Shown: positions 32,307 to 40,932 of the stretch, piece by piece
How the letters are laid out: the number at the start of each line of letters is the position of its first letter
How positions within the stretch are numbered: position 1 is the stretch's first letter
Assembly (NCBI GenBank): GCA_003343845.1
Contig: QAKK01000030.1
Location: 1 to 50,340, forward strand
Direction: 5' to 3'
DNA length: 50,340 nt
Origin: Oscillospiraceae bacterium
GTDB lineage: Bacteria; Bacillota; Clostridia; Oscillospirales; CAG-272
The notes under the pieces: model-generated
The model's input: only the letters and a program-made list of their open reading frames with translations
Databases searched by the model: none
Told to the model about the DNA's origin: nothing
Made by a program: the position numbers and the translations under genes

Positions 32307-33079
32307 ACGCCGCGCCCCTTCCCGCGCACGCCGGTGAGATCCTTGATGACCTCGCCCGCGATGATCAGCCCCACCACCGGCGGGACAAACGAGGTGCTGC
32401 CCGGCACCTGACGGCGCGCCGTGCATTTGCCCGCCGTGCCCGGCGGGCAGATGCAGTGCGTCTTACAGCTGAGTTCTTCGGTTTCTGCCGGCATGGTGGG
32501 CAGCTCCTTGGAGTAGACCACCTTCAGACGGCGGATTTTTCGTTTGCGCAGCTCGTTTCGCATGACCTTTGCCAGCGGGCAGACCGAGGTCTTGTAGATG
32601 TCCGTGACCTCAAAGGCGGTGGGATCGAGCTTGTTGCCCGCGCCCATTGCCGAGATGATCGGCGTTTTCGCCGCATTTGCCTGCATGACCAGCGCGATCT
32701 TGCCCGTGACCGTGTCGATCGCGTCCACCACATAATCATAGGCGGAAAAGTCAAACTGCGCCGCCGTCTCTGGCGTGTAAAAGACCTTGTGCGTCGTGAT
32801 CGCAACATCCGGGTTGATCTCGTGCAGCCGCTCTTCGGCGACGTCTACCTTGTATTTGCCCACGGTCTTCCGTGTGGCGAAAAGCTGGCGGTTTAAGTTG
32901 GTCAGGCACACGCGGTCGTCATCAACAAGGTCGAGCGCGCCCACGCCGCCGCGCACCAGCGCCTCGGCGGTATAGCTGCCCACGCCGCCGATGCCGAAGA
33001 TCGCCACGCGCGCGCCGCGCAGGGTCTCCATGGCATCGCCGCCGAGCAACAGTTCGGTTCTTGAAAATTGGTTTTGCAT
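32303..33079 (-). CDS. tcdA: tRNA threonylcarbamoyladenosine dehydratase
   Basis: A 258-residue member of the ThiF/E1-like family matching TcdA (CsdL). This enzyme uses ATP to cyclise the t6A base at position 37 of tRNA into ct6A. The nucleotide loop is AIFGIGGVGSYTAEALVRGG, followed by the family's DLVDDDRVCLTNLNRQLFA with the conserved D..NlNRQ, and VDAIDTVTGKIAL. The later part SMGAGNKLDPT is close to the TcdA pattern, and the tail carries SCKTHCICPPG, a cysteine cluster seen in clostridial members. It is the first gene of an operon with cysteine desulfurase and a TtcA-like protein, all acting on tRNA. Confidence 0.92.
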   Translation of the reverse strand: MQNQFSRTELLLGGDAMETLRGARVAIFGIGGVGSYTAEALVRGGVGALDLVDDDRVCLTNLNRQLFATRKTVGKYKVDVAEERLHEINPDVAITTHKVFYTPETAAQFDFSAYDYVVDAIDTVTGKIALVMQANAAKTPIISAMGAGNKLDPTAFEVTDIYKTSVCPLAKVMRNELRKRKIRRLKVVYSKELPTMPAETEELSCKTHCICPPGTAGKCTARRQVPGSTSFVPPVVGLIIAGEVIKDLTGVRGKGRGV

Positions 33080-33214
33080 CCCGTTTTGCTCCGTAATCCG
33101 ACAAACATTATTCTAATATTATACTACGGTTTTGATAGGTTTTCAAGCCTGTCTGCCGAATTTGCAGGCATGTGTGAATTTTTTATCAGGATTTTTCAAA
33201 TTTCACAGATTGAC

Positions 33215-33243
33215 TTGTAATTCGCGGACGTGTATTTTATAAT
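33215..33243 (+). promoter_or_regulatory. Promoter of fucO
   Basis: TTGTAA (33215-33220), 17 bases, TATAAT (33238-33243). A second -35-like TTGACT overlaps at 33210 with TATTTT as an alternative -10. ATTTTTCAAA at 33191 faintly resembles the GH31-regulon element but the spacing does not match. Confidence 0.5.
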
Positions 33244-33300
33244 GTAAACAGAAAACATCGCAGCAATGCGGAAATCCATACGAGAGAAAGGGACAGGATT

Positions 33301-34449
33301 ATGGCAAACAGATTTGTGCTCAACGAGACGAGCTACCACGGCAAGGGTGCGATCCGCGAGATCGCAACGGAAGTCAAGGGAAGAGGCTTTGCAAAGTGCT
33401 TTGTATGCTCCGACCCCGATCTTTTGAAGTTCGGCGTGACGAAGAAGGTCACGGACATTCTCGATGCGGAGAAGATTGACTACGAGATTTATTCCGATAT
33501 CAAGGCAAACCCCACGGTCGCCAACGTCAAGGCGGGCGTTGCCGCCTTTAAGAAGTCGGGCGCAGACTGCATCATCGCGATCGGCGGCGGCTCCTCGATG
33601 GACACTGCAAAGGCGATCGGCATTATCATCAGAAATCCCGAATTTGAGGACGTTGTTTCGCTCGAGGGCGTTGCACCCACGAAGAACAAGTGCGTGCCGA
33701 TCATCGCCGTGCCGACCACGGCGGGTACGGCTGCCGAAGTTACGATCAACTATGTCATCACCGACACCGAGAAGAACCGCAAGATGGTCTGCGTCGACGT
33801 GCATGACATCCCGGTTGTCGCCGTGGTTGATCCCGACATGATGGCGTCGATGCCCAAGGGGCTGACCGCCGCCACCGGTATGGACGCGCTCACGCACGCG
33901 ATTGAGGGCTACATCACGGGGGGCGCATGGGAGATGAGCGATATGTTCCACCTCCGCGCGATTGAGTTGATTTCGAGGCATCTGCGCGGCGCGGTTGCCA
34001 ACACGCCCGAGGGCAGAGAGGGCATGGCGCTCGGACAGTACATCGCGGGCATGGGCTTCTCCAATGTCGGTCTCGGCATCGTGCACTCGATGGCGCACCC
34101 GCTCGGCGCGCTCTATGACACGCCGCACGGCGTGGCAAATGCAATCATCCTGCCCACAGTCATGGCATACAACGCGCCCGCAACCGGGGATAAGTACCGC
34201 GACATCGCCCGCGCCATGGGTGTTGCCGGCACGGACAAGATGACCACGGAGGAGGCGAGAACGGCTGCTATCGACGCCGTCCGTCAGCTTGCGCACGATG
34301 TCGGCATTCCGGAGAATCTGCGCGAGATCGTCCGTGAGGAGGACATCCCGTTCCTTGCACAGTCGGCATACGATGACGCCTGCCGCCCTGGCAACCCGCG
34401 CGAAACCTCGGTCGCCGAGATCGCAGACCTCTACCGCTCTCTGCTGTAA
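33301..34449 (+). CDS. fucO: Lactaldehyde reductase (iron-dependent alcohol dehydrogenase)
   Basis: A 382-residue group III alcohol dehydrogenase that reduces L-lactaldehyde to L-1,2-propanediol with NADH during fucose or rhamnose fermentation. From memory it aligns along its whole length with E. coli FucO: MANRFVLNETSYHGKGA, AIGGGSSMDTAKAIGII, VPTTAGTAAEVTINYVITD, ATGMDALTHAIEGYI and GMGFSNVGLGIVHSMAHPLGA with the metal-binding His and Asp residues. The start follows AGAAAGGGA. It stands alone under its own promoter, with no fucose or rhamnose pathway genes beside it, so it may serve a pathway located elsewhere. Confidence 0.93.
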   Translation: MANRFVLNETSYHGKGAIREIATEVKGRGFAKCFVCSDPDLLKFGVTKKVTDILDAEKIDYEIYSDIKANPTVANVKAGVAAFKKSGADCIIAIGGGSSMDTAKAIGIIIRNPEFEDVVSLEGVAPTKNKCVPIIAVPTTAGTAAEVTINYVITDTEKNRKMVCVDVHDIPVVAVVDPDMMASMPKGLTAATGMDALTHAIEGYITGGAWEMSDMFHLRAIELISRHLRGAVANTPEGREGMALGQYIAGMGFSNVGLGIVHSMAHPLGALYDTPHGVANAIILPTVMAYNAPATGDKYRDIARAMGVAGTDKMTTEEARTAAIDAVRQLAHDVGIPENLREIVREEDIPFLAQSAYDDACRPGNPRETSVAEIADLYRSLL

Positions 34450-34478
34450 GCAAATAAGATTCACCTGCACTAAGTTGT

Positions 34479-34529
34479 GCTGACGCAAAAGACCCCCGAC
34501 GCATCGCGTCGGGGGCCTTTTGCGTCAGC
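34479..34529. terminator. fucO terminator, part of a repeat shared with 44457
   Basis: GCTGACGCAAAAG, then CCCCCGACGC, pair with GCGTCGGGGG and CTTTTGCGTCAGC around an AT-containing loop. The stem is nearly perfect over 24 bases. The DNA to its right up to 34612 has no gene and is similar to the DNA left of the hairpin at 44457, in opposite orientation. Confidence 0.85.
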
Positions 34530-34612
34530 ATGCCATCCGGGATGTGAAGGCAAACCTGCACGATTCGGCACTGCAGCTTCACAAACCAAGAGGTATGCTT
34601 GCTGTCATTTGG

Positions 34613-35434
34613 TCAAAACAGGTCTGCCCACTGCTGCAGCAGTTCTGCCGCACCAGCCGCATCCTTCTCCGGGCAAGCGATGTGGAGGTGATACAGCACC
34701 CCGTTTTCGACCAGAAAGCCGTCCATTCCCTGGTAACCGCTTTCCAATGCCGTCTGCGCAATGACATGCAATGTTTTCCCGTTTTTCGTCGTGCGGAATG
34801 CCTCCTCAAACCGGACATTCTCCGTTGTGGCTGTGCTGACCGTGATTTCACCGTCCGTATGCTCCGTAAAAATGGTTGTAAAAAACTGCATGCGGATATC
34901 GTCAACCGTGTAAAGGGTTTCGACGGAAAGGGAAAGTATGTCTCCGTTCTCCGCACCCTGCACATGCAGCGTCGTCTGTTTCTCCTCCGGATCCCACTGC
35001 AGATGTTTCAACCCGTCAAAGCCGATATAATCATAGGCATCATCGCGGGTCGCAAAACTTTTCTGCCAATATCCCGGTGACTGACTCATATACAGTTCAT
35101 AGGATGCAAACTGCCGTCGGATCAGCGCAGGAACCTCCCGAATCTTTCCTTTTAACGCATCATCCGAGAATTTTTCCACTTGTGCGCTGAGCACATACCC
35201 GGATTCGCTGTAATCAGACCCCGGTGCGGTGCGCGATGTAAAGAATTCGATCAGCTGCGTGCCGAAGCCGCCCACCGCCAGCGCGGTCATCGCGCCTGCC
35301 AGTACACAGAGACATGCGGCGACAAACCAAGGGCGGATGCGGCTTCGCTTCTGAATCCGCGGCGGCACATCCGCAGCTTCCACATAAGCGGGGTCGATCC
35401 ATTCCATCCGATCCAAAAATTCGTTTCCGTTCAT
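34613..35434 (-). CDS. Membrane-anchored anti-sigma factor-like protein
   Basis: A 273-residue protein with one transmembrane helix (about residues 35-56, PWFVAACLCVLAGAMTALAV). A short N-terminal cytoplasmic part of about 33 residues (MNGNEFLDRMEWIDPAYVEAA...) could bind the sigma factor, and an extracytoplasmic domain of about 215 residues contains beta-rich DUF4367-like features (GFLVENGVLYHLHIACP near the end). Its start overlaps the stop of the ECF sigma gene by four bases, the usual sigma/anti-sigma arrangement. Signal and regulated genes unknown; the anti-sigma role is inferred from position and topology. Confidence 0.72.
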   Translation of the reverse strand: MNGNEFLDRMEWIDPAYVEAADVPPRIQKRSRIRPWFVAACLCVLAGAMTALAVGGFGTQLIEFFTSRTAPGSDYSESGYVLSAQVEKFSDDALKGKIREVPALIRRQFASYELYMSQSPGYWQKSFATRDDAYDYIGFDGLKHLQWDPEEKQTTLHVQGAENGDILSLSVETLYTVDDIRMQFFTTIFTEHTDGEITVSTATTENVRFEEAFRTTKNGKTLHVIAQTALESGYQGMDGFLVENGVLYHLHIACPEKDAAGAAELLQQWADLF

Positions 35435-35991
35435 AAAGCATAGCCCTCCTTCTCAAGGTGCTTCCGCAGCCCGATGCGGCAGCGGAACAAGGTGGTTTTC
35501 ACTTTGCTTTCGGATAATGCAAAGCGGTCGGCGATATCGGCGATGGAGTCCAGATACCAATACCGTCGGATGAAGATATTCCGTTTTTCCAGGCTCAGCT
35601 TGCCGAGAAAGTCGTTGACAGCCTGCAGCAGCGCCATATCATTCATGCGGCTGCCGACATCTTCATGCGCAGGGATGCACTGCTCCATCTCCGCACTGAG
35701 CTCACAAATGAATGCGCTGCGTTTCAGCCGACTGCGGTCACGGCAGCAATTCAAAGCAATATGGCGGGCGATCCGTGCGAGAAAAGCATAAAAATAGGTT
35801 CTCGGCTCATGCGGCGGAATTGAATTCCAAGCCTCCATATAGGTATCGTTCTCACACTCTTCGGCAGCCTGTCGGTCGCAGACGATTCCATGCGCCAAAG
35901 CGCGCAAACGGCTCCCGTATTTTTCGGCGGTCTTGCGAATCGCTTCTTCGTCCCGCAGAAGATACAAGTCAACGATTTTGCTGTCATCCAA
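35431..35991 (-). CDS. ECF-type RNA polymerase sigma factor
   Basis: A 186-residue sigma factor with regions 2 and 4. Region 2 runs about 10-80, with the -10-binding part ECENDTYMEAWNSIPPHEP and FYAFLARIARHIALNCCRDRSR. Region 4 runs about 125-180, with FIRRYWYLDSIADIADRFALSESKVKTTLFRCRIGLRKHL, the helix-turn-helix that reads the -35. The pattern is that of small ECF factors with DUF4367-type anti-sigma partners in Clostridia. The start is TTG 35991, nine bases after AAGGAG; a nearby ATG is out of frame. A possible self-recognised promoter starts with TGTAAC on the minus strand at 36065-36060. Confidence 0.88.
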   Translation of the reverse strand: MDDSKIVDLYLLRDEEAIRKTAEKYGSRLRALAHGIVCDRQAAEECENDTYMEAWNSIPPHEPRTYFYAFLARIARHIALNCCRDRSRLKRSAFICELSAEMEQCIPAHEDVGSRMNDMALLQAVNDFLGKLSLEKRNIFIRRYWYLDSIADIADRFALSESKVKTTLFRCRIGLRKHLEKEGYAL

Positions 35992-36328
35992 GGCATTTCT
36001 CTCCTTTCTTTCCGTATTGAAGGGTCTTCACCGAAAGAAGCACCGTTCGGGGCGGGTCGGTTACACGTTTTTCGAAAATTCCCAAAAGCGACTCCGGTCT
36101 CAATGCCATTATACCTGAATGCTGCGCATAAATCCACCCTTTTTCATATATGGAGCATCAAGTGCCGCACGGCGCGGATAGATTCTCTTTTTGCTTTTTT
36201 TGCGAAAAATCCGGAAATACGCCTTGCAGTCCGTTTTATTGGACAGTATGCGTGGTATAGTTGAATTGTAAGAAAGAAGAGACTTCTGTCGATATTTTCC
36301 GAAAAATAAAGAAAAATGCGAAAACATC
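35992..36328. other. Divergent control region between the ECF sigma gene and the cas operon
   Basis: No gene. The left part is GC-rich leader of the sigma gene with a TGTAAC box (36060-36065, minus). A minus-strand TATAAT lies at about 36108-36113 with TGGATT 17 bases upstream. From 36130 to 36390 the DNA is AT-rich and leads to the cas promoter. Confidence 0.4.
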
Positions 36329-36357
36329 TTGAAAATGCATCCAAATTATTGTATACT
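36329..36357 (+). promoter_or_regulatory. cas operon promoter
   Basis: TTGAAA (36329-36334), 17 bases, TATACT (36352-36357), 33 bases before the chosen TTG start of cas3. The pre-crRNA promoter at 43924 has the same -35 and spacing. Confidence 0.7.
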
Positions 36358-36390
36358 GAAATTACCAAACGAGAAAGGCGGCGCAATCAG

Positions 36391-38504
36391 TTGACTTATT
36401 TTGCACACAGCCCGTCCGACGTGCACCCGGATGGTCAATTGCTCATCGAGCATCTTCAAAATGTCTCTGCGCTTGCCGCGCATTTTGCGGCAGGCTTTGG
36501 TGCGGCGGCGGAGGGGGCATATGCAGGCATGCTGCACGACATCGGCAAGTACAGCGATGTGTTTCAGCGGCGGCTCGGCGGCGCACCCGTACAGGCGGAT
36601 CATGCTACCGCGGGCGCGACGGCAGCATATGATGCGCGCGTAGCGCCGACGGCTTTTGCCGTTGCGGGGCATCATGCGGGGCTGCCCGATCTCGGCACGC
36701 GATACGATACGGACACCACGCTGCTCGGCAGAATGTCCGCGGCATACCGTGCGACGCTGCCGGATTTCTCGGCGTATCGGCAAGAAGTGACCCTGCCGTC
36801 CCTGCCGCCTGCCCCGCCGTTCCGGACCTCACCGGAGGCGATGTACACCTACACGCAGATGCTGTTTTCCTGCCTTGTGGATGCGGACTGGAGCGACACG
36901 GGCGGCGAGACGGAGAGCCATTATGCGTCGATCGACACACTTGTCGCTCGACTGGATGCGCATTTTGCCGGATTTGCGGAGCGGGGCGAGCTGGATCGGC
37001 TGCGCAACGGTATCCGCGCGGCTGTACTCGGGCATGCCGATGCAAGACAGGGGCTCTTCTCGCTGACCGTACCGACGGGCGGCGGCAAAACACTTACCTC
37101 CATGGCATTCGCCCTGCGGCACGCGCAGGTACACGGCATGGAGCGTGTGATCTATGTGATCCCGTATTGCAGCATTCTCGAGCAGACCGCAAAAATTTTC
37201 AAAGCCGTGTTCGGCGCGGAAAACGTGCGCCTGCACTATTCCGCCGCCGAGCTTCGGGCGGAGGGGGACGCCGATCCGAACGCCTTTGTTTCCGAGCGTT
37301 GGGATGCGCCGATCATTCTGACCACGGCAGTGCAGTTCTTTGAATCGCTCTACAGTGCAAAACCGTCGCGGGTGCGCAAAATGCACCATGTCTGCGGCAG
37401 CGTGATCGTCTTTGACGAGGCACAGATGCTGCCGACGGCTTATCTGCGTCCCTGCGTGTCCGGCATCTGCACGCTGACCGAGCATTTCGGCTGTACGGCA
37501 GTGCTTTGCACGGCGACGCAGCCTTCGCTGGACCGCCTGATCGCAGAGTTTGCGCCGTCGGCGGATCTGCTTGAGCTTTGTCCGCCGGTTTATGCCGACG
37601 CAGAGGTGTTCCGGCGTGTGACCTACCGCTTTGAAGGTTCGCTTTCGGACGATGCACTTGTCGCACGCCTGCGGGACACGCCGCGCGTGCTCTGCATCGT
37701 CAACAACCGCGCCGAGGCGCAGGCCTGTACGCGGCGCTCCCGCAGGAGGGCAGCTATTGCCTGACGACCCTGCTGACGCCGCACGACCGCACCGCTGCAC
37801 TGGAGGCGATTCGACAACGACTGTCGGAGGGGAAGGTCTGCCGCGTAGTTTCCACCAGCCTGGTGGAGGCAGGTGTGGATCTGGATTTTCCCTGTGTGTA
37901 CCGTGCGATTGCGGGGCTTGACTCCATTGTGCAGGCGGGCGGACGCTGCAACCGCGAGGGCAGGAGCACAGCGGCGGACAGCGTGGTGCATGTGTTTGTG
38001 CCGGAGGCATCCGCGCCGCGGCGGCTGACGCAGAATATTGCAGCTGCCGAGCGGACAATTGCGGCGCATCCGGACGCGATCGCGTCCGCGGCGGCTGTTC
38101 GGGATTATTTCGATTTTTTGCTGTACACGCTGAAGGATGCGCAGGCGCTGGACCGCAAGGCAATCCTTGACGGGGTGCGCAAGCTGGCATTCCGCACGGT
38201 TTCGGATGCCTTCCGGCTGATCGACGGCGAGACGGACGTTAACCTGTACATTCCGGGCGACGGCGGTGATGTGTACCTTTCGCGTCTGCGTGCCGGGGAG
38301 CGCAGCCGCACCCTTTTCCGCGCCGCAGCGCCCTTTGCTGTGGCGCTTCCGCAGCGCACCGTAGCAGACCTTATTGCGCGGGGCAAGGCGGAGACGCTCT
38401 GCGAGAACGGCGCGATTCTCCTCGACTCAGATTGCTACAATTCCGAGACCGGGTTTGCCTTATCCGAAGCAACCAAAGCAAATTTTTGCATAAAAATGAT
38501 ATAA
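36391..38504 (+). pseudogene. cas3: cas3, type I-C nuclease-helicase, interrupted by a one-base frameshift
   Basis: The HD nuclease and SF2 helicase of type I-C, which unwinds and degrades target DNA after Cascade binding. Start is TTG 36391 (TYFAHSPSDVHPDGQLL), downstream of the promoter; the ATG at 36316 lies before it. The HD site is YAGMLHDIGKYSDVF with a later GHHAG. The helicase has VPTGGGKTL (Walker A), VIVFDEAQMLP (motif II) and, in the second frame, QAGGRCNREG (motif VI). The first frame ends at 37764 and the second resumes with codon 37725. Restoring one C at 37724-37725 rejoins them (EAQA-LYAALPQEGSYC) into about 704 residues, so this is a recent mutation or a sequencing error. As written, motif VI and the C-terminal domain are lost from the product. 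Confidence 0.9.
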
Positions 38505-38525
38505 ATATTGAAAGGAGTGACGAGC

Positions 38526-39179
38526 GTGTCATTCAAACTTGAAGTTTTCGGCGATTATGCGCTGTTCACACGCCCCGAAATGAAGGCGGAGCGTGTGAGT
38601 TACGATGTGATGACGCCGAGCGCGGCGCGCGGGATTCTCGAGGCGATCTTCTGGCATCCGGGCATGCGCTGGAAGGTTGACCGCATCTATGTGATGAGCC
38701 CGATCTGCTTTTCCAACATCCGGCGCAACGAGGTGTCCGACAAGATCAGCGGGCGGCTGGCAAAATCCGCAATGCACAACGGCGCAGGCGGGCTGTACCT
38801 TTGCACAAAAGACTGCATTGCCCAACGGGCTTCGATGGTGCTGCGCCATGTGCATTATGTGATTGAGGCGCATTTTGAGATGACGGAAAAAGCCAGCCCG
38901 GCCGACAATGCGGGTAAATTCTGCGAGATGTTCCGCCGTCGCGCGCAAAACGGGCAGTGCTATCATCAGCCCTGCTTCGGCACGCGGGAGTTCCCCGCGG
39001 CATTCTGTCTGTGGGAGGGCGGCGAGATCCCGACGGCTTATCCGGGCAGCGAGAAAGACCTCGGCTTCATGCTCTATGACATGGACTACAGCGATCCCGC
39101 GGACATCAAGCCGATGTTCTTCCGCGCCGTGCTGAAAAACGGGGTCCTCGACCTGACGGAAGCGGAGGTGTACCGATGA
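38526..39179 (+). CDS. cas5c: Type I-C Cas5 (Cas5c) crRNA-processing endoribonuclease
   Basis: A 217-residue RAMP protein. In type I-C, which lacks Cas6, Cas5 cuts pre-crRNA in the repeat and stays bound to the 5' handle. It begins MSFKLEVFGDYALFTRPEMKAERVSYDVMTPSAARGILEAI, the typical Cas5c opening, with the later family-typical WKVDRIYVMSPI and FGTREFPAAF. The start is a GTG at 38526, eight or nine bases after AAGGAG. It follows cas3 by 21 bases and overlaps cas8c by four. Length matches the family (215-240). Confidence 0.93.
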   Translation: MSFKLEVFGDYALFTRPEMKAERVSYDVMTPSAARGILEAIFWHPGMRWKVDRIYVMSPICFSNIRRNEVSDKISGRLAKSAMHNGAGGLYLCTKDCIAQRASMVLRHVHYVIEAHFEMTEKASPADNAGKFCEMFRRRAQNGQCYHQPCFGTREFPAAFCLWEGGEIPTAYPGSEKDLGFMLYDMDYSDPADIKPMFFRAVLKNGVLDLTEAEVYR

Positions 39180-40930
39180 TACTGCAAGCGTTGGTCGCGT
39201 ACTACAACAAGCTTGCCGCGCGCGGCGAGATCTCCAAGTCCGGCTGGGCGAAGGCGAAGATCTCTTGGGCAATCGAACTCGGCGACGACGGCAGCGTTCT
39301 CGGCATTCTGCCGCTCAAGGTCGAGAGCCCGGACGGCAAGAAGCAGATTCCGCGGGAGATTCTGTTACCCGCACCTGTCAAAAAAACAAGCGGAGAACGC
39401 TCCAATTTCCTGTGGGAGAACGCCGAATATCTGCTCGGCGTGCAGACCAAGGAGGACGGCGGCAAGACCGCAAAGCGTTTTGTTACAGCGAAAGAGCTGC
39501 ACGACAGTCTGCTTGCCGACGTGCACACACCGGTCGCCGAGGCAATCAAAGCCTATTTTGCCGCCTGTGATCCGGCAGCGATTGCGTCCATGCTGCCGGA
39601 CGGCTGCATGGACGAGCTGAGAAAGGGCGCCAATCTGACTTTTCTGTATCAGAACCGCTTCCCGGGCGAGTTCCCGGAGCTATGTGCCGCATGGGATGCG
39701 CATTACGGCGGGGAAAAAATCGGCGAACCCTTTGTGGATGTGGTGACCGGTGAGGTTGTTGTCCCGGAGGCGACGCATCCTTCGATCAAAAATGTACAGG
39801 ATGCGCAACCCTCCGGCGCGGCGCTGGTCTCGTTCAACGCAGAGGCATTTGAATCCTTCGGGCGCAAGCAGAATCTCAATGCGCCGATGGGGAAAGAAAC
39901 GGCGTTTGCCTATACCTCGGCGCTCAATTCTCTGACGGGGGATAAAGATCACCGGCAGCACATCGGCGATATGACCGTAGTCTACTTCGCCGAAGATGCC
40001 GAGCCCGTCTATCAGGACGTGATGGATCTGTGCTTTGCAGGCAGCGATGACCGTGTGACGGATGCAGAGTTGCATTCGATCCTGCAAAATATTGCTGCCG
40101 GCAAGCAGACAGACTTTGCAGGTAAAACGCTGTCGCCGGACGATCGCTTTTATTTGCTCGGCATCTCGCCGAATGCGTCGCGTCTGTCCGTGCGGTGCTT
40201 CCGGCAGAGCAGTTTCGGCGACGTGATCAGCAGGATCAAGCAGCATTATGACGACATCGCGATTGTGACAGATAACCGCAGCAAATGGGTGGACATCCCG
40301 CTCTGGGCATTGCTTCGTGAAACGGTCAATCCGAATGCAAATGACAAGACCCCCGCACCGCAGATGGCGGGCGACACGCTCCGCGCCGTGCTCACAGGCG
40401 GACGCTATCCTGAGACGCTGTATAGGCAAACGCTGCTGCGCATTCGCGCCGAGCACGACATCACGCGCGGCAAGGCAGCCATTGTCAAGGGCTATCTGCT
40501 GCGTAACACCAAACACAGAAAAGATTATACATATATCAAGGAGGCATCGACAATGGCATTGAATGAGACAAGCAACTATACCCCGTATGTGCTGGGGCGG
40601 CTGTTCTCCACCCTTGAGGCGGTGCAGTCGGCGGCAAATCCGGGCATCAATACAACCATCAAGGACAAGTATTTCAACTCTGCATGCGCCACCCCGGCGG
40701 CTGTGTTCCCGATTCTGCTGAAACTGGCAAACAGCCACCTGAAAAAGCTCGGCGGCGGTCTCGCCGTCAACTACAGCAAGCAGATCGGCGAGCTGACGGC
40801 GCGGCTGGAAACCGCATTCCCGAAGACGCTCTCGCTGGAAGAGCAGGGCGCATTTATCCTCGGCTACTATCATCAGACCCAAAAAAGATTTGAAAAGAAA
40901 AATACAACCGAAATGACGGAGGAGAACTGA
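39176..40930 (+). CDS. cas8c: Type I-C Cas8 (Cas8c/Csd1) large subunit
   Basis: A 584-residue large subunit of the type I-C Cascade complex, which recognises the PAM and starts target unwinding. The opening MILQALVAYYNKLAARGEISKSGWAKAKISWAIEL is typical of Csd1, as are FLWENAEYLLGV and the C-terminal region around LNETSNYTPYVLGRLFSTLEAVQ. The start overlaps the cas5 stop by four bases. The C-terminal 125 residues are also encoded as a separate small subunit from an internal start at 40553. Length is near the family's usual 580-620. Confidence 0.93.
   Translation: MILQALVAYYNKLAARGEISKSGWAKAKISWAIELGDDGSVLGILPLKVESPDGKKQIPREILLPAPVKKTSGERSNFLWENAEYLLGVQTKEDGGKTAKRFVTAKELHDSLLADVHTPVAEAIKAYFAACDPAAIASMLPDGCMDELRKGANLTFLYQNRFPGEFPELCAAWDAHYGGEKIGEPFVDVVTGEVVVPEATHPSIKNVQDAQPSGAALVSFNAEAFESFGRKQNLNAPMGKETAFAYTSALNSLTGDKDHRQHIGDMTVVYFAEDAEPVYQDVMDLCFAGSDDRVTDAELHSILQNIAAGKQTDFAGKTLSPDDRFYLLGISPNASRLSVRCFRQSSFGDVISRIKQHYDDIAIVTDNRSKWVDIPLWALLRETVNPNANDKTPAPQMAGDTLRAVLTGGRYPETLYRQTLLRIRAEHDITRGKAAIVKGYLLRNTKHRKDYTYIKEASTMALNETSNYTPYVLGRLFSTLEAVQSAANPGINTTIKDKYFNSACATPAAVFPILLKLANSHLKKLGGGLAVNYSKQIGELTARLETAFPKTLSLEEQGAFILGYYHQTQKRFEKKNTTEMTEEN
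40553..40930 (+). CDS. cas11c: Cas11c small subunit from an internal start within cas8c
   Basis: An in-frame ATG at 40553 within cas8c lies eight bases after a perfect AAGGAGG (40538-40544), a stronger ribosome site than those of most genes here. The product is 125 residues, MALNETSNYTPYVLG... to the cas8c stop, and largely helical. Type I-C complexes are known to contain a Cas11 small subunit made by internal translation of cas8c, which stabilises the non-target strand and the complex backbone. The site and size match that arrangement. No separate cas11 gene exists in the locus. Confidence 0.82.
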   Translation: MALNETSNYTPYVLGRLFSTLEAVQSAANPGINTTIKDKYFNSACATPAAVFPILLKLANSHLKKLGGGLAVNYSKQIGELTARLETAFPKTLSLEEQGAFILGYYHQTQKRFEKKNTTEMTEEN

Positions 40931-40932
40931 CC

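Noticed and set aside
34520..35080. Rightward frame of about 186 codons opposite the anti-sigma gene
   Set aside because: It overlaps the fucO terminator and the antisense of a well-supported membrane protein gene; no ribosome site and no family features.
37720..37730. Programmed frameshifting in cas3
   Set aside because: The site AGGCCTG has no slippery heptamer and I see no stimulating stem-loop placed correctly; a one-base deletion or sequence error is simpler.
37863..38504. The second cas3 frame as an independent gene
   Set aside because: It begins in the middle of the helicase with motif VI and has no start or ribosome site; it is the continuation of cas3 after the frameshift.
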